Positions 8,607 through 17,016 of a stretch of DNA of 64,000 bases are shown here, piece after piece (position 1 is the stretch's first letter; every line of letters begins with the position of its first letter). Below the pieces are notes generated by a model. That model saw nothing but the letters and a program-made list of their open reading frames with translations. It ran no database searches and had not been told where the DNA came from. Source of the stretch: Gloeobacter kilaueensis JS1 (GTDB taxonomy: Bacteria > Cyanobacteriota > Cyanobacteriia > Gloeobacterales > Gloeobacteraceae); NCBI RefSeq assembly GCF_000484535.1, contig NC_022600.1:3162001-3226000 (forward strand). Reading direction: 5' to 3'. Made by a program: the position numbers and the translations under genes.

Positions 8607-9365
8607 TTGTTGAAGCCTCCCTTTAGCATCTACCGCATCACGAAGCAGCGCAGCGATAGTCTGCCGCTTCACTCCCATCAGGAAGGGCAGCTGACCTATG
8701 CTGCGTCCGGCATGGTGCAGATCCACACTGACGCGGGCGTATGGATGGTTCCGCCCCAGCTTGCCGCCTGGGTTCCGCCGGACCTGCATCATCGGCTAGA
8801 AATAATGACCGACGCCGAACTCTGGATGGTCCACTGGCAGCCCTCGGCAGTACGAGCATGGGGACGCCAGGTCTCGCTGGATCGAGCCTTTGCGTTGTGG
8901 ATCACGCCCTTACTGCGTTCTCTGCTTAACGAAGCCGTTTCTACAGACCTTGAGGCGGAGAAGGCGGAGCTTGTCGTGCGGCTGATGCTCCATGAGCTTA
9001 CAGCCATGGAGGAGGCACCGACTTTCCTGCCGTTGCCGACGAGCCCAGTGGGCAAATGCGTGGCGGACCTTGCTCTCGCCGACCATCGCAACTTGCTAAG
9101 TCTAAGTGAGATCGCGTCGCGTTCAGCGACTTCCGTCCGGACCGTCACTAGACTGTTCCCTTTGGAAACCGGACTCACCCTAAAAGCCTGGCGACAACGG
9201 GCAAGAATCGTGTGGGCCATGGAACAGCTCGCACGCGGTCATGCACCTTCCCATGTTGCCAGGCAGACCGGCTACGCCAGCACTGCAGCGTTCTGTTCTG
9301 CTTTCCGACAAGTCACAGCGATGACACCGACCGCATTCATGAGCCGTGGTGCGGAGGTTCCTTGA
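8607..9365 (+). CDS. AraC family transcriptional regulator with N-terminal cupin
   Basis: A 252-residue regulator. The N-terminal cupin-like sensor has LPLHSHQEGQLTYA and a PPDLHHRLE stretch. The C-terminal AraC double HTH includes LSLSEIASRSATSVRTVTRLF and VARQTGYASTAAFCSAFRQ. No ATG is available: the frame is closed by TAA at 8577, and TTG at 8607 (or 8610) is the first usable start. It is divergent from the oxidoreductase at 7592-8530, which it probably controls through the 76-bp intergenic region. Both genes lie inside the 21-bp inverted repeat pair. Confidence 0.85.
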   Translation: MLKPPFSIYRITKQRSDSLPLHSHQEGQLTYAASGMVQIHTDAGVWMVPPQLAAWVPPDLHHRLEIMTDAELWMVHWQPSAVRAWGRQVSLDRAFALWITPLLRSLLNEAVSTDLEAEKAELVVRLMLHELTAMEEAPTFLPLPTSPVGKCVADLALADHRNLLSLSEIASRSATSVRTVTRLFPLETGLTLKAWRQRARIVWAMEQLARGHAPSHVARQTGYASTAAFCSAFRQVTAMTPTAFMSRGAEVP

Positions 9366-9395
9366 TTTGAGGCGGGGCTCGCCGAAGCGCAAGAA

Positions 9396-9410
9396 GGTTC
9401 TGTTGCAAAA
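9396..9410. mobile_element. Possible IS6-family terminal inverted repeat remnant
   Basis: GGTTCTGTTGCAAAA follows the AraC gene by 30 bp. This sequence closely resembles the terminal inverted repeats of IS6/IS26-type elements. No transposase or second end is seen, so at most this is a scar. It could be chance; only this one short match supports it. Confidence 0.35.
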
Positions 9411-9535
9411 ATAGTTTGTGATGAAACCGTCCGTGCCTGGTGCCGCAAGCTTGGACAGAGCTTCGCTAATCAAATGAGCTGTCGGACTTGCTGCTGCGGG
9501 AGCATCGTAGTAGGTCTGTCCCTGGAAAACTCGCC

Positions 9536-9556
9536 CACCCCCCGGAAATTGACGGC
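9536..9556. repeat. Right copy of the 21-bp perfect inverted repeat
   Basis: Exact reverse complement of 7463-7483. Its right end forms part of a 7-bp stem (9551-9557 with 9567-9573) that takes in the last codons and stop of nth. On the minus strand that hairpin is followed by AATTT, so it may double as a weak nth terminator. Confidence 0.85.
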
Positions 9557-9564
9557 TTCGATTT

Positions 9565-10272
9565 CTAGCCGTCCTGCACCGTCGCTGCGAGTTCAGCGCT
9601 CACGGGTGTGCCAGCCGTAAGGGCCAGACCGCCCGGACAATCGACCAGCAGTGGACAGACTGGGCAGCGGGGCGCTCCGGCGACGCAGCACTTGCGGCCA
9701 TGCTCCACGAGCAGGTTGTTCCAGCTGCGCCAGCTATGGCGCGGCAGACAGGCGATCAGATCCTGCTCGATCCGGCGCGGGTCGCTCGATGTGGTGAGGC
9801 CCAGAAGCTTCGAGATGCGCCGCACGTGGGTATCGACGGCCACCCCCTCGACGATCCCAAAGCAGTCGGCGAGCACGAGATTGGCGATCTTGCGGGCGAC
9901 CCCCGGCAGGGCAGTCAACTCGGCCATCGTCGCCGGTACCTGGCCACCGTGGCGCGAACAGAGAATCCGCCCAATGGCGATCAAGTTGCGCGCCTTGGTT
10001 GGCCCCAGGCCGGTCGGGCGCACGTACGGCAAAAGTTCCTCCTCATCGGCGGCGGCAAAGGCGGCTGCGTCCGGATAGCGGGCAAACAGCGCCGGGGTGA
10101 TCCGGTTGACCCGCTCGTCCTTGCACTGGGTGGCAAGGACGGTCGCCACCAGATACTCGAACGGGTCGCGGCTGGTGAGGCCCAGGCTCAACCCGTGGGG
10201 GTAGGCCGCCTCCAGGCGCAACAGCAGGCGGGCGGCGCGCGCTCGGCGCTCGTCTTGCAGGGTGACGGACAT
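9565..10272 (-). CDS. nth: Endonuclease III (base-excision DNA glycosylase/AP lyase)
   Basis: A 235-residue HhH-GPD glycosylase that removes oxidised pyrimidines and nicks at abasic sites. It shows the helix-hairpin-helix LPGVARKIANLVL with the catalytic Lys, the catalytic Asp in VDTHVRR, and a C-terminal [4Fe-4S] motif C-x6-C-x2-C-x5-C (CVAGAPRCPVCPLLVDC). The start at 10272 (MSVTLQ) matches the family N-terminus; upstream in-frame Met codons would add an unconserved leader. It is divergent from the Ser/Thr kinase gene at 10371, about 100 bp away. Confidence 0.94.
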   Translation of the reverse strand: MSVTLQDERRARAARLLLRLEAAYPHGLSLGLTSRDPFEYLVATVLATQCKDERVNRITPALFARYPDAAAFAAADEEELLPYVRPTGLGPTKARNLIAIGRILCSRHGGQVPATMAELTALPGVARKIANLVLADCFGIVEGVAVDTHVRRISKLLGLTTSSDPRRIEQDLIACLPRHSWRSWNNLLVEHGRKCCVAGAPRCPVCPLLVDCPGGLALTAGTPVSAELAATVQDG

Positions 10273-10370
10273 GACAATCGGGCGGGTGGAAACTCTCCAC
10301 AGGATGGCATACCGTGCAAGCAATCGCCCCAGAACGCTAGGATGATGGCGAACGATTCGGTCGTCTGGCT

Positions 10371-11768
10371 TTGAGTGCAGAGTTTGCGCACCGCGACGGT
10401 CTGGTCGGCCGCACGGTCGGTCGCTACCGCCTGACGGGAAAAATAGGCTCCGGCGGTATGGGTTCGGTCTACAAGGCCGTGCATATCGAGATCGAAGATC
10501 TGGTCGTCGCCGTCAAATTGCTCTCGCAGAGCTTGCTGGCCGACGATGGTCTGCGCCGCCGCTTCCGCGACGAGGCGGCGATCTGTGCGCGGCTGGGCGA
10601 GCGCAGCCCGCACATCGTCCAGATCCGCGACTATGGCATCCTCGAAGATCTCGACCTGCCGTATTTCACGATGGAATTTTTGCAGGGCCGCTCGCTCCAG
10701 GAGCGCATCTACGAGCGGGTACCGATTGAGCTCGCGATCTCGATTGCCTGGCAGATCTGCGAGGGATTGCAGGTGGCCCACGAGGCGGGCATCGTCCACC
10801 GCGACCTCAAACCGGGCAACATCTATTTAATCCGCGACCCCCGCCTGGGTGAAAAAGTCAAGATTCTCGACTTCGGCATCGCCCGGATCGTTCAGGACGC
10901 AGCGGTGGCGGCCCAGGGCCGGATGGCGACCCAGGGGTACCTGGGCACCCCCCAGTATTCTTCGCCCGAGCAGTTGCGCGGCCAGGGAGTCGATGGGCGC
11001 TCGGATATTTATAGCCTCGGGATGATCCTCTACGAACTTTTTGCCGGGGTCTGTCCGTTCGCCGTCGAAGATCAAAGCTTCGGCACCTGGTATCAGATTC
11101 ATACCGAAGCGCTGCCATCGACGATGAGCGCTGCCAACCCCCGCGCCCTGGTGCCCAACGCGATCGAGCAGGTGATCTTGCGCTGTCTGGCCAAAAAGCC
11201 CTCGGAGCGACCCGCAAGCCCGCTCGAAATCATCGAACAACTGCGCACGGCAGTCGAGCGGCCCGAGACGCGCATCGCCGCCTCCCTGCCCCTCACCCGC
11301 CCGCCTGCGACCGGCTTCGTTCTCGCTCCCGAGCAACTGGCCCGCCTTGAAAATCAGCTCGCAAAACTCGTGGGTCCCATCGCCCCCACCTTGATTCGCC
11401 AGGCGCTCGGGAGCGCCGCCAACGCGGGCGAACTGGTGGAATTGCTCTCTGCCCAGCTCAGCGAGAGCCAGCGGCAGGCGTTCAGTCAAAAAGCCCTCGC
11501 CCAACTGGCTGCCACCTCGACGTTGCCCTCGCTGCCGCCGACCGCCACCTCCCTGCCGCCCAATCCGCCCAGCCAGCCCGGCGTCGATCCGGCTTTTGTC
11601 CAGCGCTGCGAGCGCGAACTGAGCCTGCTGGTGGGTCCCATCGCCACTTTTTTGATCCAGAACGCCCTCAAAGGCGCACCCGCCAGTCCGGCTCACCTCG
11701 TCGATCGCCTGGCAGGCGAGATTGGTGACGAGCGCAAGGCCGCCCAGTTTCGCCAGAAATTGCTCTAG
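10371..11768 (+). CDS. Serine/threonine protein kinase with two C-terminal LVGPIA repeats
   Basis: A 465-residue cytoplasmic Hanks-type kinase starting at TTG. Kinase motifs are IGSGGMGSVY, the VAVK lysine, the catalytic loop HRDLKPGNIYL, DFG, and SPEQ in the activation segment. After residue about 310 there is no transmembrane helix or PASTA domain. Instead there are two copies of a roughly 55-residue helical repeat (about 323-378 and 408-464). Both contain a block of the form ...LxxLVGPIAxxLIxxAL followed by ...ELxxxLxxxL. They are joined by a Pro/Ser/Leu-rich linker. The repeat is probably a ligand- or partner-binding module; its role is not known. The gene ends 4 bp into the convergent sensor gene. 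Confidence 0.9.
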   Translation: MSAEFAHRDGLVGRTVGRYRLTGKIGSGGMGSVYKAVHIEIEDLVVAVKLLSQSLLADDGLRRRFRDEAAICARLGERSPHIVQIRDYGILEDLDLPYFTMEFLQGRSLQERIYERVPIELAISIAWQICEGLQVAHEAGIVHRDLKPGNIYLIRDPRLGEKVKILDFGIARIVQDAAVAAQGRMATQGYLGTPQYSSPEQLRGQGVDGRSDIYSLGMILYELFAGVCPFAVEDQSFGTWYQIHTEALPSTMSAANPRALVPNAIEQVILRCLAKKPSERPASPLEIIEQLRTAVERPETRIAASLPLTRPPATGFVLAPEQLARLENQLAKLVGPIAPTLIRQALGSAANAGELVELLSAQLSESQRQAFSQKALAQLAATSTLPSLPPTATSLPPNPPSQPGVDPAFVQRCERELSLLVGPIATFLIQNALKGAPASPAHLVDRLAGEIGDERKAAQFRQKLL

Positions 11769-12667
11769 CGAGTCTGCTGGTTGAGGAGCTTGAGGGCGAT
11801 CTCAAGACTCGCCTTCATCCGGTTGAAGGCGGTGGCGAGGGTGCCGATCTCGTCGGTCGAGTCCTCGCTGAAGCTGGCCTCCATCTGGCCGGTGCTCACC
11901 GCGTCGGCAGTTACGGCCATCCGACCGATGCGCCGGATCACCGAGCGCTTGAGAAGCGAGTTGACCACCAGCAACAGCAGCACGAAGACAGCCACCAGTG
12001 CGCCCATCACAAAGCTCCACGAGCGCCAGGCACTGGCGTAAACTTCGTCCACCGGTACCGAGATCGTCTGGGCCGCCACCACCGCCCCCAGCTTCCAGTT
12101 AAAGCCGTTCTCGCTGCCGTAGGTGGTGAGCAGACTCTTGGGAGCAGCGGCGGGCGTGCTGTGGCACTGCAGGCAGCTTTTTTCAGGAATTCGCAAAGGC
12201 CGCGAGATAAAAAAGACATCGCCCCCCGGCAGCGAGCGAAAGCCGGTCAATTCTTTGAGGGAACTATCTGCGGTGAAGCGGCTCACCAGCGCCGCCTCAA
12301 AATCGTCGGCCTTGTCGCGCAGGTTGGTCGGGTTCGGGGCCGCCTCCTTGTAGAGGAAGTTGTTGTACTTGCCGTTCTTGCGCACTCCTTCAAAGATCTC
12401 CGTCGCCGCAAAGCCGGAGGCGGTCTCGGAGATGAAGGTCGGCTCGGTGGCGGCTTTGCTCGCAAGCAGTGGTTTGACGCGGTTGTTGGTGTAGTTGCGC
12501 ACCGAGTTCATCGTCTCCAGCAGCACATCCGCCTTGGAGGTCACCTCGTCCTGGGCGCGCTGCTGCAGCACCAGCGAGAGAATCGAGCCACTGATCGCCA
12601 GAGCGCCGACAAAGATCAAAATCAAGATCAGGCTAAATTTCGTTCCCAGTTTCAGGTTTTTAAGCAT
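11765..12667 (-). CDS. Tll0287-like (DUF3365) heme-c sensor with HAMP domain, copy 1
   Basis: A 300-residue membrane protein. It has a TM helix at about 13-35, an extracytoplasmic Tll0287-like/PAS-type domain with a c-type heme motif CLQCH near residue 168, a second TM at about 222-243, and a cytoplasmic HAMP domain ending the protein. There is no kinase, cyclase or methyl-accepting domain, so any signal must pass to a partner. The start is at 12667 (MLKNLKLG), the position matching copy 2; longer in-frame extensions overlap the neighbour. It is nearly the same length and sequence as the gene just upstream, indicating tandem duplication. Confidence 0.85.
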   Translation of the reverse strand: MLKNLKLGTKFSLILILIFVGALAISGSILSLVLQQRAQDEVTSKADVLLETMNSVRNYTNNRVKPLLASKAATEPTFISETASGFAATEIFEGVRKNGKYNNFLYKEAAPNPTNLRDKADDFEAALVSRFTADSSLKELTGFRSLPGGDVFFISRPLRIPEKSCLQCHSTPAAAPKSLLTTYGSENGFNWKLGAVVAAQTISVPVDEVYASAWRSWSFVMGALVAVFVLLLLVVNSLLKRSVIRRIGRMAVTADAVSTGQMEASFSEDSTDEIGTLATAFNRMKASLEIALKLLNQQTR

Positions 12668-12750
12668 AGCGTCAACGCGGTTGCGTTCAGAAACGGTCCT
12701 ATTGTCCTGCCGGTCGATATCTACCGTCCAGCCAAAGATAAGTAGCGCAA

Positions 12751-13653
12751 TCAACGCGGCTGCTGGCTCAAAAGTTTGAGGGCAATTTCGAGGCTCGCCT
12801 TCATCCGGTTGAAGGCGGTAGCGAGGGTACCGATCTCGTCGGTCGAGTCCTCGCTGAAGTTGGCCTGCATCTGGCCGGTGCTCACCGCGTCGGCAGTTAC
12901 GGCCATCCGACCGATGCGCCGGATCACCGAGCGCTTGAGGAGCCAGTTGACCACCCACAACAGCACCACGAAGACAGCGGCGAGCATCGCCATCACCAGC
13001 GCGAGCGAGCGGCGGCTGTTGGCGTAGACCTCTTCTACCGGCACCGAAATGACCTGCGCTGCCACGACTTCGTGCAACTTCCAGCCAAAACCGTTGTCGC
13101 TGCCGTAGGTGGTGAGCATGCTCTTGGGAGCAGCGGCGGGCGTGCTGTGGCACTGCAGGCAGGAAGGACTGGAGACGGTCAGTGGACGGGCGACATAGAA
13201 GACATCGCCGCCGGGCAGGTCGCGAAAACCGGTCAGCTCCTTGGTATCCGGTTCGTTGCGGAAGCGCTCGACAATCGTTGTCTCAAAGCCGTCAGCCTTG
13301 TCGCGCAGGTTGGTCGGGTTGAGGGCCGCTTCTTTATAGAGAAAACTGCGGTACTCGTCGTTGGTGCGCAAATTCTCGAAGACTTCGGTCGCCGAATAGG
13401 CCGGTATCACCTCCGGGATAAAGACCGGCTCGGAGACGGCTTGCGCCAGAAGGAGGGGCTTGATGTGGTTGGAGGTGTAGTTGCGCACCGAGTTCATCGT
13501 CTGCAGGAGCACCCGCGTCTTGGCTGTCACCTCGTCCTGGGCGCGCTGCTCAAGCAAAAGTGACAGCAAAGTGCCGCTTGCCACCAGACCGATCGAAAAA
13601 ATCAACAGCAAAATCAAGCTGAACTTCAGACTGAGATTTAAGTTCTTGAACAT
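12751..13653 (-). CDS. Tll0287-like (DUF3365) heme-c sensor with HAMP domain, copy 2
   Basis: A 300-residue paralogue of the 11765-12667 product with the same layout: TM helix, heme-c domain with CLQCH, TM helix and a terminal HAMP. The HAMP/DEIGTLATAFNRMKASLEIALKLL tail is almost identical in both copies, while the sensory domains have diverged. The start MFKNLNLS at 13653 mirrors copy 1. Known relatives bind heme c in a PAS-like fold, so redox or gas sensing is plausible. It is divergent from the PhnD-like lipoprotein gene, with 204 bp between them. Confidence 0.85.
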   Translation of the reverse strand: MFKNLNLSLKFSLILLLIFSIGLVASGTLLSLLLEQRAQDEVTAKTRVLLQTMNSVRNYTSNHIKPLLLAQAVSEPVFIPEVIPAYSATEVFENLRTNDEYRSFLYKEAALNPTNLRDKADGFETTIVERFRNEPDTKELTGFRDLPGGDVFYVARPLTVSSPSCLQCHSTPAAAPKSMLTTYGSDNGFGWKLHEVVAAQVISVPVEEVYANSRRSLALVMAMLAAVFVVLLWVVNWLLKRSVIRRIGRMAVTADAVSTGQMQANFSEDSTDEIGTLATAFNRMKASLEIALKLLSQQPR

Positions 13654-13857
13654 GGCGCTGAATGGAGAATAACGACGGACTAGAAATATCGACGATTCTG
13701 CAAGAGGGTCTTTCACCTGTCCGCTATTGTCGTCGCATCTGTCTAATTCATAGGCCCGAACTTCAAAATTATTCAGCTCAGCGGCCCGTGCGCCCCTGCC
13801 TTCCTGCGACAGCGGCGGCAGTAAACTAAAGCTAAAAGCACGCTTTTGCAAAAACAA

Positions 13858-14736
13858 ATGTTCAAAACGGGGCTACGATTTTTATTGTCTCTGGCAACTT
13901 TGCTGCTGCTGGTTGCCTGCGGCAGCTCCGCCGATCGCGGCGGTAAACTCACGATCGGCACAGTCAGCTACAGCGAGGGCACCCAGGCGATCAAGCGCTA
14001 CGCCCGCTTCAAAGATTACCTGGCAGAAAAAGCCCAAAATTTTGTCGAACTCGATCCGGCCTACAACGAGCAGCGGGCGATCGAGCGCATCCGCAACCAT
14101 TCCTGGTCGCTGGTCTTTGCCCCGCCGGGGCTGGCGGCGATCGCGATCAAAGAGGCGCAGTACCAGCCTGTTCTTCCTCTGCAGGGGGTCGAGAACCGTC
14201 GCTCGGTTCTGGTGGTGCGCAAGGACAGTCCCATTCAGACGATCAAAGAGCTGGCCAACCACAGCGTCGCCCTGGGTCAAATCGGCTCCAGCACCAGCTA
14301 TTACTTTCCGCTCTACAACCTCTACGGCCTGACCCTCTCGGAACTGCTCTTTGCCCCGACGCCCAAGAGCGCCCTTGAATGGGTGGCAAGCGGCAAAGCG
14401 ACCGCCGGAGCCCTTTCTAAAGAAGAGCTGGACCGCTACGCTCCTGAGATTACCAGTGGCCAGTTTCGCGTCCTCGCCGCCGACGAGCACTTCGTCCCGG
14501 CGGGGGTGCTGCTCATCGGCCCCAACATCGAGCGCAACCGCCAGGACCAGCTCCGGCAAATTCTCAAGGACACCCCCAGCCCGCTAGCGCAAGAAGCCGG
14601 TTTCATTCCCAACGGCAGCCTGCCCGACTACAGCTACATGTTCTCGGTCGTCGATCGGGTGCGATCGATCTTTCCCGATGCCCCCGAGCCCGCTGAACTC
14701 AAACCGGCCCGCCTGTACGGCAACGCCCGTCCCTGA
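13858..14736 (+). CDS. PhnD/PstS-like periplasmic binding lipoprotein
   Basis: A 292-residue ABC-type substrate-binding protein with a lipoprotein signal (hydrophobic run ending LLLVACGSS, lipobox Cys near residue 20). It then has a type II PBP fold typical of phosphate/phosphonate binders: LTIGTVSYSEG, FAPPGLAAIAI, VVRKDSPIQTIKEL, and GSSTSYYFPLYNL as the anion-binding loop. No ABC permease or ATPase is nearby. Such orphan binding proteins often feed membrane sensors, and the two heme sensors are divergent next door, but the link is only positional. ATG at 13858 is chosen over a TTG 12 nt upstream; neither has a clear ribosome binding site. Confidence 0.8.
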   Translation: MFKTGLRFLLSLATLLLLVACGSSADRGGKLTIGTVSYSEGTQAIKRYARFKDYLAEKAQNFVELDPAYNEQRAIERIRNHSWSLVFAPPGLAAIAIKEAQYQPVLPLQGVENRRSVLVVRKDSPIQTIKELANHSVALGQIGSSTSYYFPLYNLYGLTLSELLFAPTPKSALEWVASGKATAGALSKEELDRYAPEITSGQFRVLAADEHFVPAGVLLIGPNIERNRQDQLRQILKDTPSPLAQEAGFIPNGSLPDYSYMFSVVDRVRSIFPDAPEPAELKPARLYGNARP

Positions 14737-14843
14737 AGGGCAGCGCAAACAATCTTAATTCTTCTCGTTAAAATCGAAACATTCGCCGGTCGTCTTCCGT
14801 CTGGGATAGGGTCGGCAGCGATGAAATTTTATGAGGAAAGGCT

Positions 14844-15368
14844 ATGGCAACAGCGAAAGTCGCGGTGCGCAAACCTTTGCGCTGGTTGCACTGGACGATG
14901 GCGATCTGCTACGCGATTTTGTTCACCGTCGGCATCTACATGGTCAACCTGCCGGAAGGGGTGAGCTACACGCCTTCACTGTTTGCCTTTCACAAGTCGA
15001 TGGGTGTTCTGGTGCTGTTGTTGTTGACCGCCCGCATTCTGCTTTTGATCCCGACGATTGGGCCGCCTCGGGGCAAGAACTGGCTGCCCACCGCTGCCCT
15101 GCACACGATTCTCTACCTGGCGATGATCGTCGTGCCGATTAGCGGTTACTTTTTCTCCAACACCAGTGGGCACGGCGTCGCTCTCTTTGGCCTTGCGCTG
15201 CCGACGCTGTTTGCCAAAAACAAGGCCATTGCCGAGCTGGCAGGCGATGTTCATGGCTGGCTCGCCTACACGTTTTTGGCCTTTATCGCGATTCATATGA
15301 TTGCCCAGCGCAGCTACTTGCTGGGCAGGTGGAAGCGGCTGACGCGGGGACGCGCCACCCGCGCTTGA
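14844..15368 (+). CDS. Cytochrome b561 family membrane protein
   Basis: A 174-residue integral membrane protein with four helices of the bacterial (CybB-like) b561 family. Candidate heme-b His ligands lie in LRWLHWTMA, AFHKSMGV, DVHGWLAY and AIHMIAQ. It would shuttle electrons between the quinol pool and periplasmic acceptors, or act as a superoxide:quinone oxidoreductase as described for E. coli CybB. ATG at 14844 has GGAAAGG upstream. It is convergent with the LuxR gene, which ends 7 bp away. Confidence 0.88.
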   Translation: MATAKVAVRKPLRWLHWTMAICYAILFTVGIYMVNLPEGVSYTPSLFAFHKSMGVLVLLLLTARILLLIPTIGPPRGKNWLPTAALHTILYLAMIVVPISGYFFSNTSGHGVALFGLALPTLFAKNKAIAELAGDVHGWLAYTFLAFIAIHMIAQRSYLLGRWKRLTRGRATRA

Positions 15369-15375
15369 AGGCGAT

Positions 15376-16158
15376 CTATCCAGAACGGGGCAGCAGGGCG
15401 ACCAGTTCTGCCCGCGACGAGATGGCGAGCTTGCGGAACATTCGCTTGAGCGCCTGTTTGACCGAATTTTCGGTGATCCAGATACTGCTTGCGATCTGGG
15501 CGTTGGTCAGACCCTGAGCGACGAGATTCGCAATCTGCCGTTCTCTTGCCGTCAGACCGTTTGCCGCCGCCGCGAGCGCTGGCGGTGTGAGGCGGGCGAG
15601 GCAGGCCGAAAGGTGAGCGCATAGAGCCGCCAGATCCGCCAGGTTTCGCTCATCGAAGGCTGGTCGGTTCTGCTCGCGGGTGAAGTGGACGAAGCCCAGC
15701 AACCGCCCCTCTCCCACGATCGGCCCCATCAGCATGTGGCCGTGGTCGAAGGCCGCAAAGCAGGCGCGGTAGAGTTCGCTCTGCCGCCAGTCGTCCGTTT
15801 GAGGCAGCATCTGATCGTGAGCCGGGGCGTGGCGATCGACCAGGGACTGCACGATCGGATCGAACGGCTGTCCTGCCTGGGCGAGGCGCTCGATGAGCGC
15901 GGCAAAATCCGGCGGCTGGCCCTTGTTCTTGAAGGCGGCAAAAGGGGGTGTAGCAAAAAGAGCGGTCTGCTTCAGCGCTGCCGTATCCGGATTGCCCTGC
16001 ACACCGGCCATCGTGTGGCCCTGCGCCTGATCTTGAACGTGTATTCCCCAGTGCTGCGCCTCAAAATAGCTCCCGGCCTCCGCCAGAAAGCATTGCCGAA
16101 GCGCCTGGAGGCTGTCTGCCCCGGCCAGCTTCACAACAAAATCGCGCAGCGCCGCCAC
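15376..16158 (-). CDS. LuxR family transcriptional regulator with GAF-like N-terminus
   Basis: A 260-residue protein. Residues about 10-190 are compatible with a GAF-type sensor domain (...LMGPIVGEGRLLGFVHFTREQ...). Residues about 198-258 form a LuxR HTH: LTARERQIANLVAQGLTNAQIA followed by VKQALKRMFRKL. It starts at GTG 16158, immediately after the purQ stop codon with no gap, so it is probably co-transcribed and coupled with purQ. No cognate kinase is adjacent and there is no receiver domain, so the signal is likely a small molecule bound by the N-terminal domain. Confidence 0.83.
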   Translation of the reverse strand: MAALRDFVVKLAGADSLQALRQCFLAEAGSYFEAQHWGIHVQDQAQGHTMAGVQGNPDTAALKQTALFATPPFAAFKNKGQPPDFAALIERLAQAGQPFDPIVQSLVDRHAPAHDQMLPQTDDWRQSELYRACFAAFDHGHMLMGPIVGEGRLLGFVHFTREQNRPAFDERNLADLAALCAHLSACLARLTPPALAAAANGLTARERQIANLVAQGLTNAQIASSIWITENSVKQALKRMFRKLAISSRAELVALLPRSG

Positions 16159-16857
16159 CTATACAACCGCCAGACTTTCGACCAGGCTCTCGAACAAGCG
16201 CCGCCCATCGGTTCCACCGCCCAGCAGCGGATCGCTCACCCGCTCCGGATGGGGCATCATCCCGAGCACATTGCCCGCCCGGTTGCAGATACCGGCGATA
16301 TTGCCCAGCGAACCGTTCGGGTTGGACGCCTCGTCTATCTCTCCTTCCTGGTTGCAGTAGCGCAAGACCACCTGGCGGTGTTCCTCAAGCTCCTGCAGCG
16401 TCGCCTCCTCCGCGTAGTAACAGCCCTCGCCATGGGCCACCGGCACCGCAATTACCTCGCCCTGCCGGTAGCCGCGTGTCCAGGGCAGATCGTTCCGCTC
16501 GACTCTAAGGGAGAGCCGATCGCAGACGAACTGCAGATTGCGGTTGCGAACCAGCGCGCCGGGCAACAATCCCGCCTCGGTGAGCACCTGAAAGCCGTTG
16601 CAGATGCCGATGAGCAACCGCCCCTGCCGGACATGCTCCCGAATTGCCTGCATCACCGGCGAGAAGCGGGCGATCGCCCCGCAGCGCAGATAATCGCCGT
16701 AGCTGAAGCCGCCGGGCAGAACGACCACCTCACAGTCGCTCAGGTCGGTCTCGGTGTGCCAGATCATCCGCGTCGGCTGCCCGAGTAGCCCCCGCGTCAC
16801 CGTGACCACATCGCGGTCGCAGTTGGAACCAGGAAAGACGACGACGCCAAATTTCAT
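16159..16857 (-). CDS. purQ: Phosphoribosylformylglycinamidine synthase subunit I (glutaminase subunit)
   Basis: A 232-residue class I glutamine amidotransferase that supplies ammonia to the PurL subunit in step four of purine synthesis. It begins MKFGVVVFPGSNCDRD, and carries the nucleophile Cys in GICNGFQ, the conserved GGFSYGDYLR, and the catalytic His/Glu in MMPHPERV. The length is normal for small PurQ. purS and purL are not in this window. The start at 16857 is fixed by the conserved N-terminus. Confidence 0.96.
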   Translation of the reverse strand: MKFGVVVFPGSNCDRDVVTVTRGLLGQPTRMIWHTETDLSDCEVVVLPGGFSYGDYLRCGAIARFSPVMQAIREHVRQGRLLIGICNGFQVLTEAGLLPGALVRNRNLQFVCDRLSLRVERNDLPWTRGYRQGEVIAVPVAHGEGCYYAEEATLQELEEHRQVVLRYCNQEGEIDEASNPNGSLGNIAGICNRAGNVLGMMPHPERVSDPLLGGGTDGRRLFESLVESLAVV

Positions 16858-17016
16858 GATTGTGCTCCCTCGCCAGGTCCAATCTACTGCACGGGCAGGC
16901 ATCCACGACAAAAGTCGGACCGGAGTAAAGATGTGTATTCAGGTAACTGAACAGCAGTCCGAGTTATATTCCTGCCCCGCAGCCCCCCTATCGCGTCATT
17001 GCTCAAGGGCAGAAGA
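16858..17016. other. Non-coding stretch at the GC to AT transition
   Basis: From the purQ start to the next plausible start codon I see no convincing gene, hairpin or repeat. It should hold the purQ promoter on the minus strand. Composition changes sharply here: purQ and everything before it is GC-rich, whereas from about 17.0 kb to 21.35 kb the sequence is AT-rich. This marks the left edge of an apparently acquired island. Confidence 0.5.

Noticed and set aside
12668-13153. In-frame extension upstream of the first heme-c sensor
   Set aside because: It lies across the 3' half of the second sensor gene and arises from shared high-GC frame structure; the matching start in the paralogue fixes the true N-terminus at 12667.
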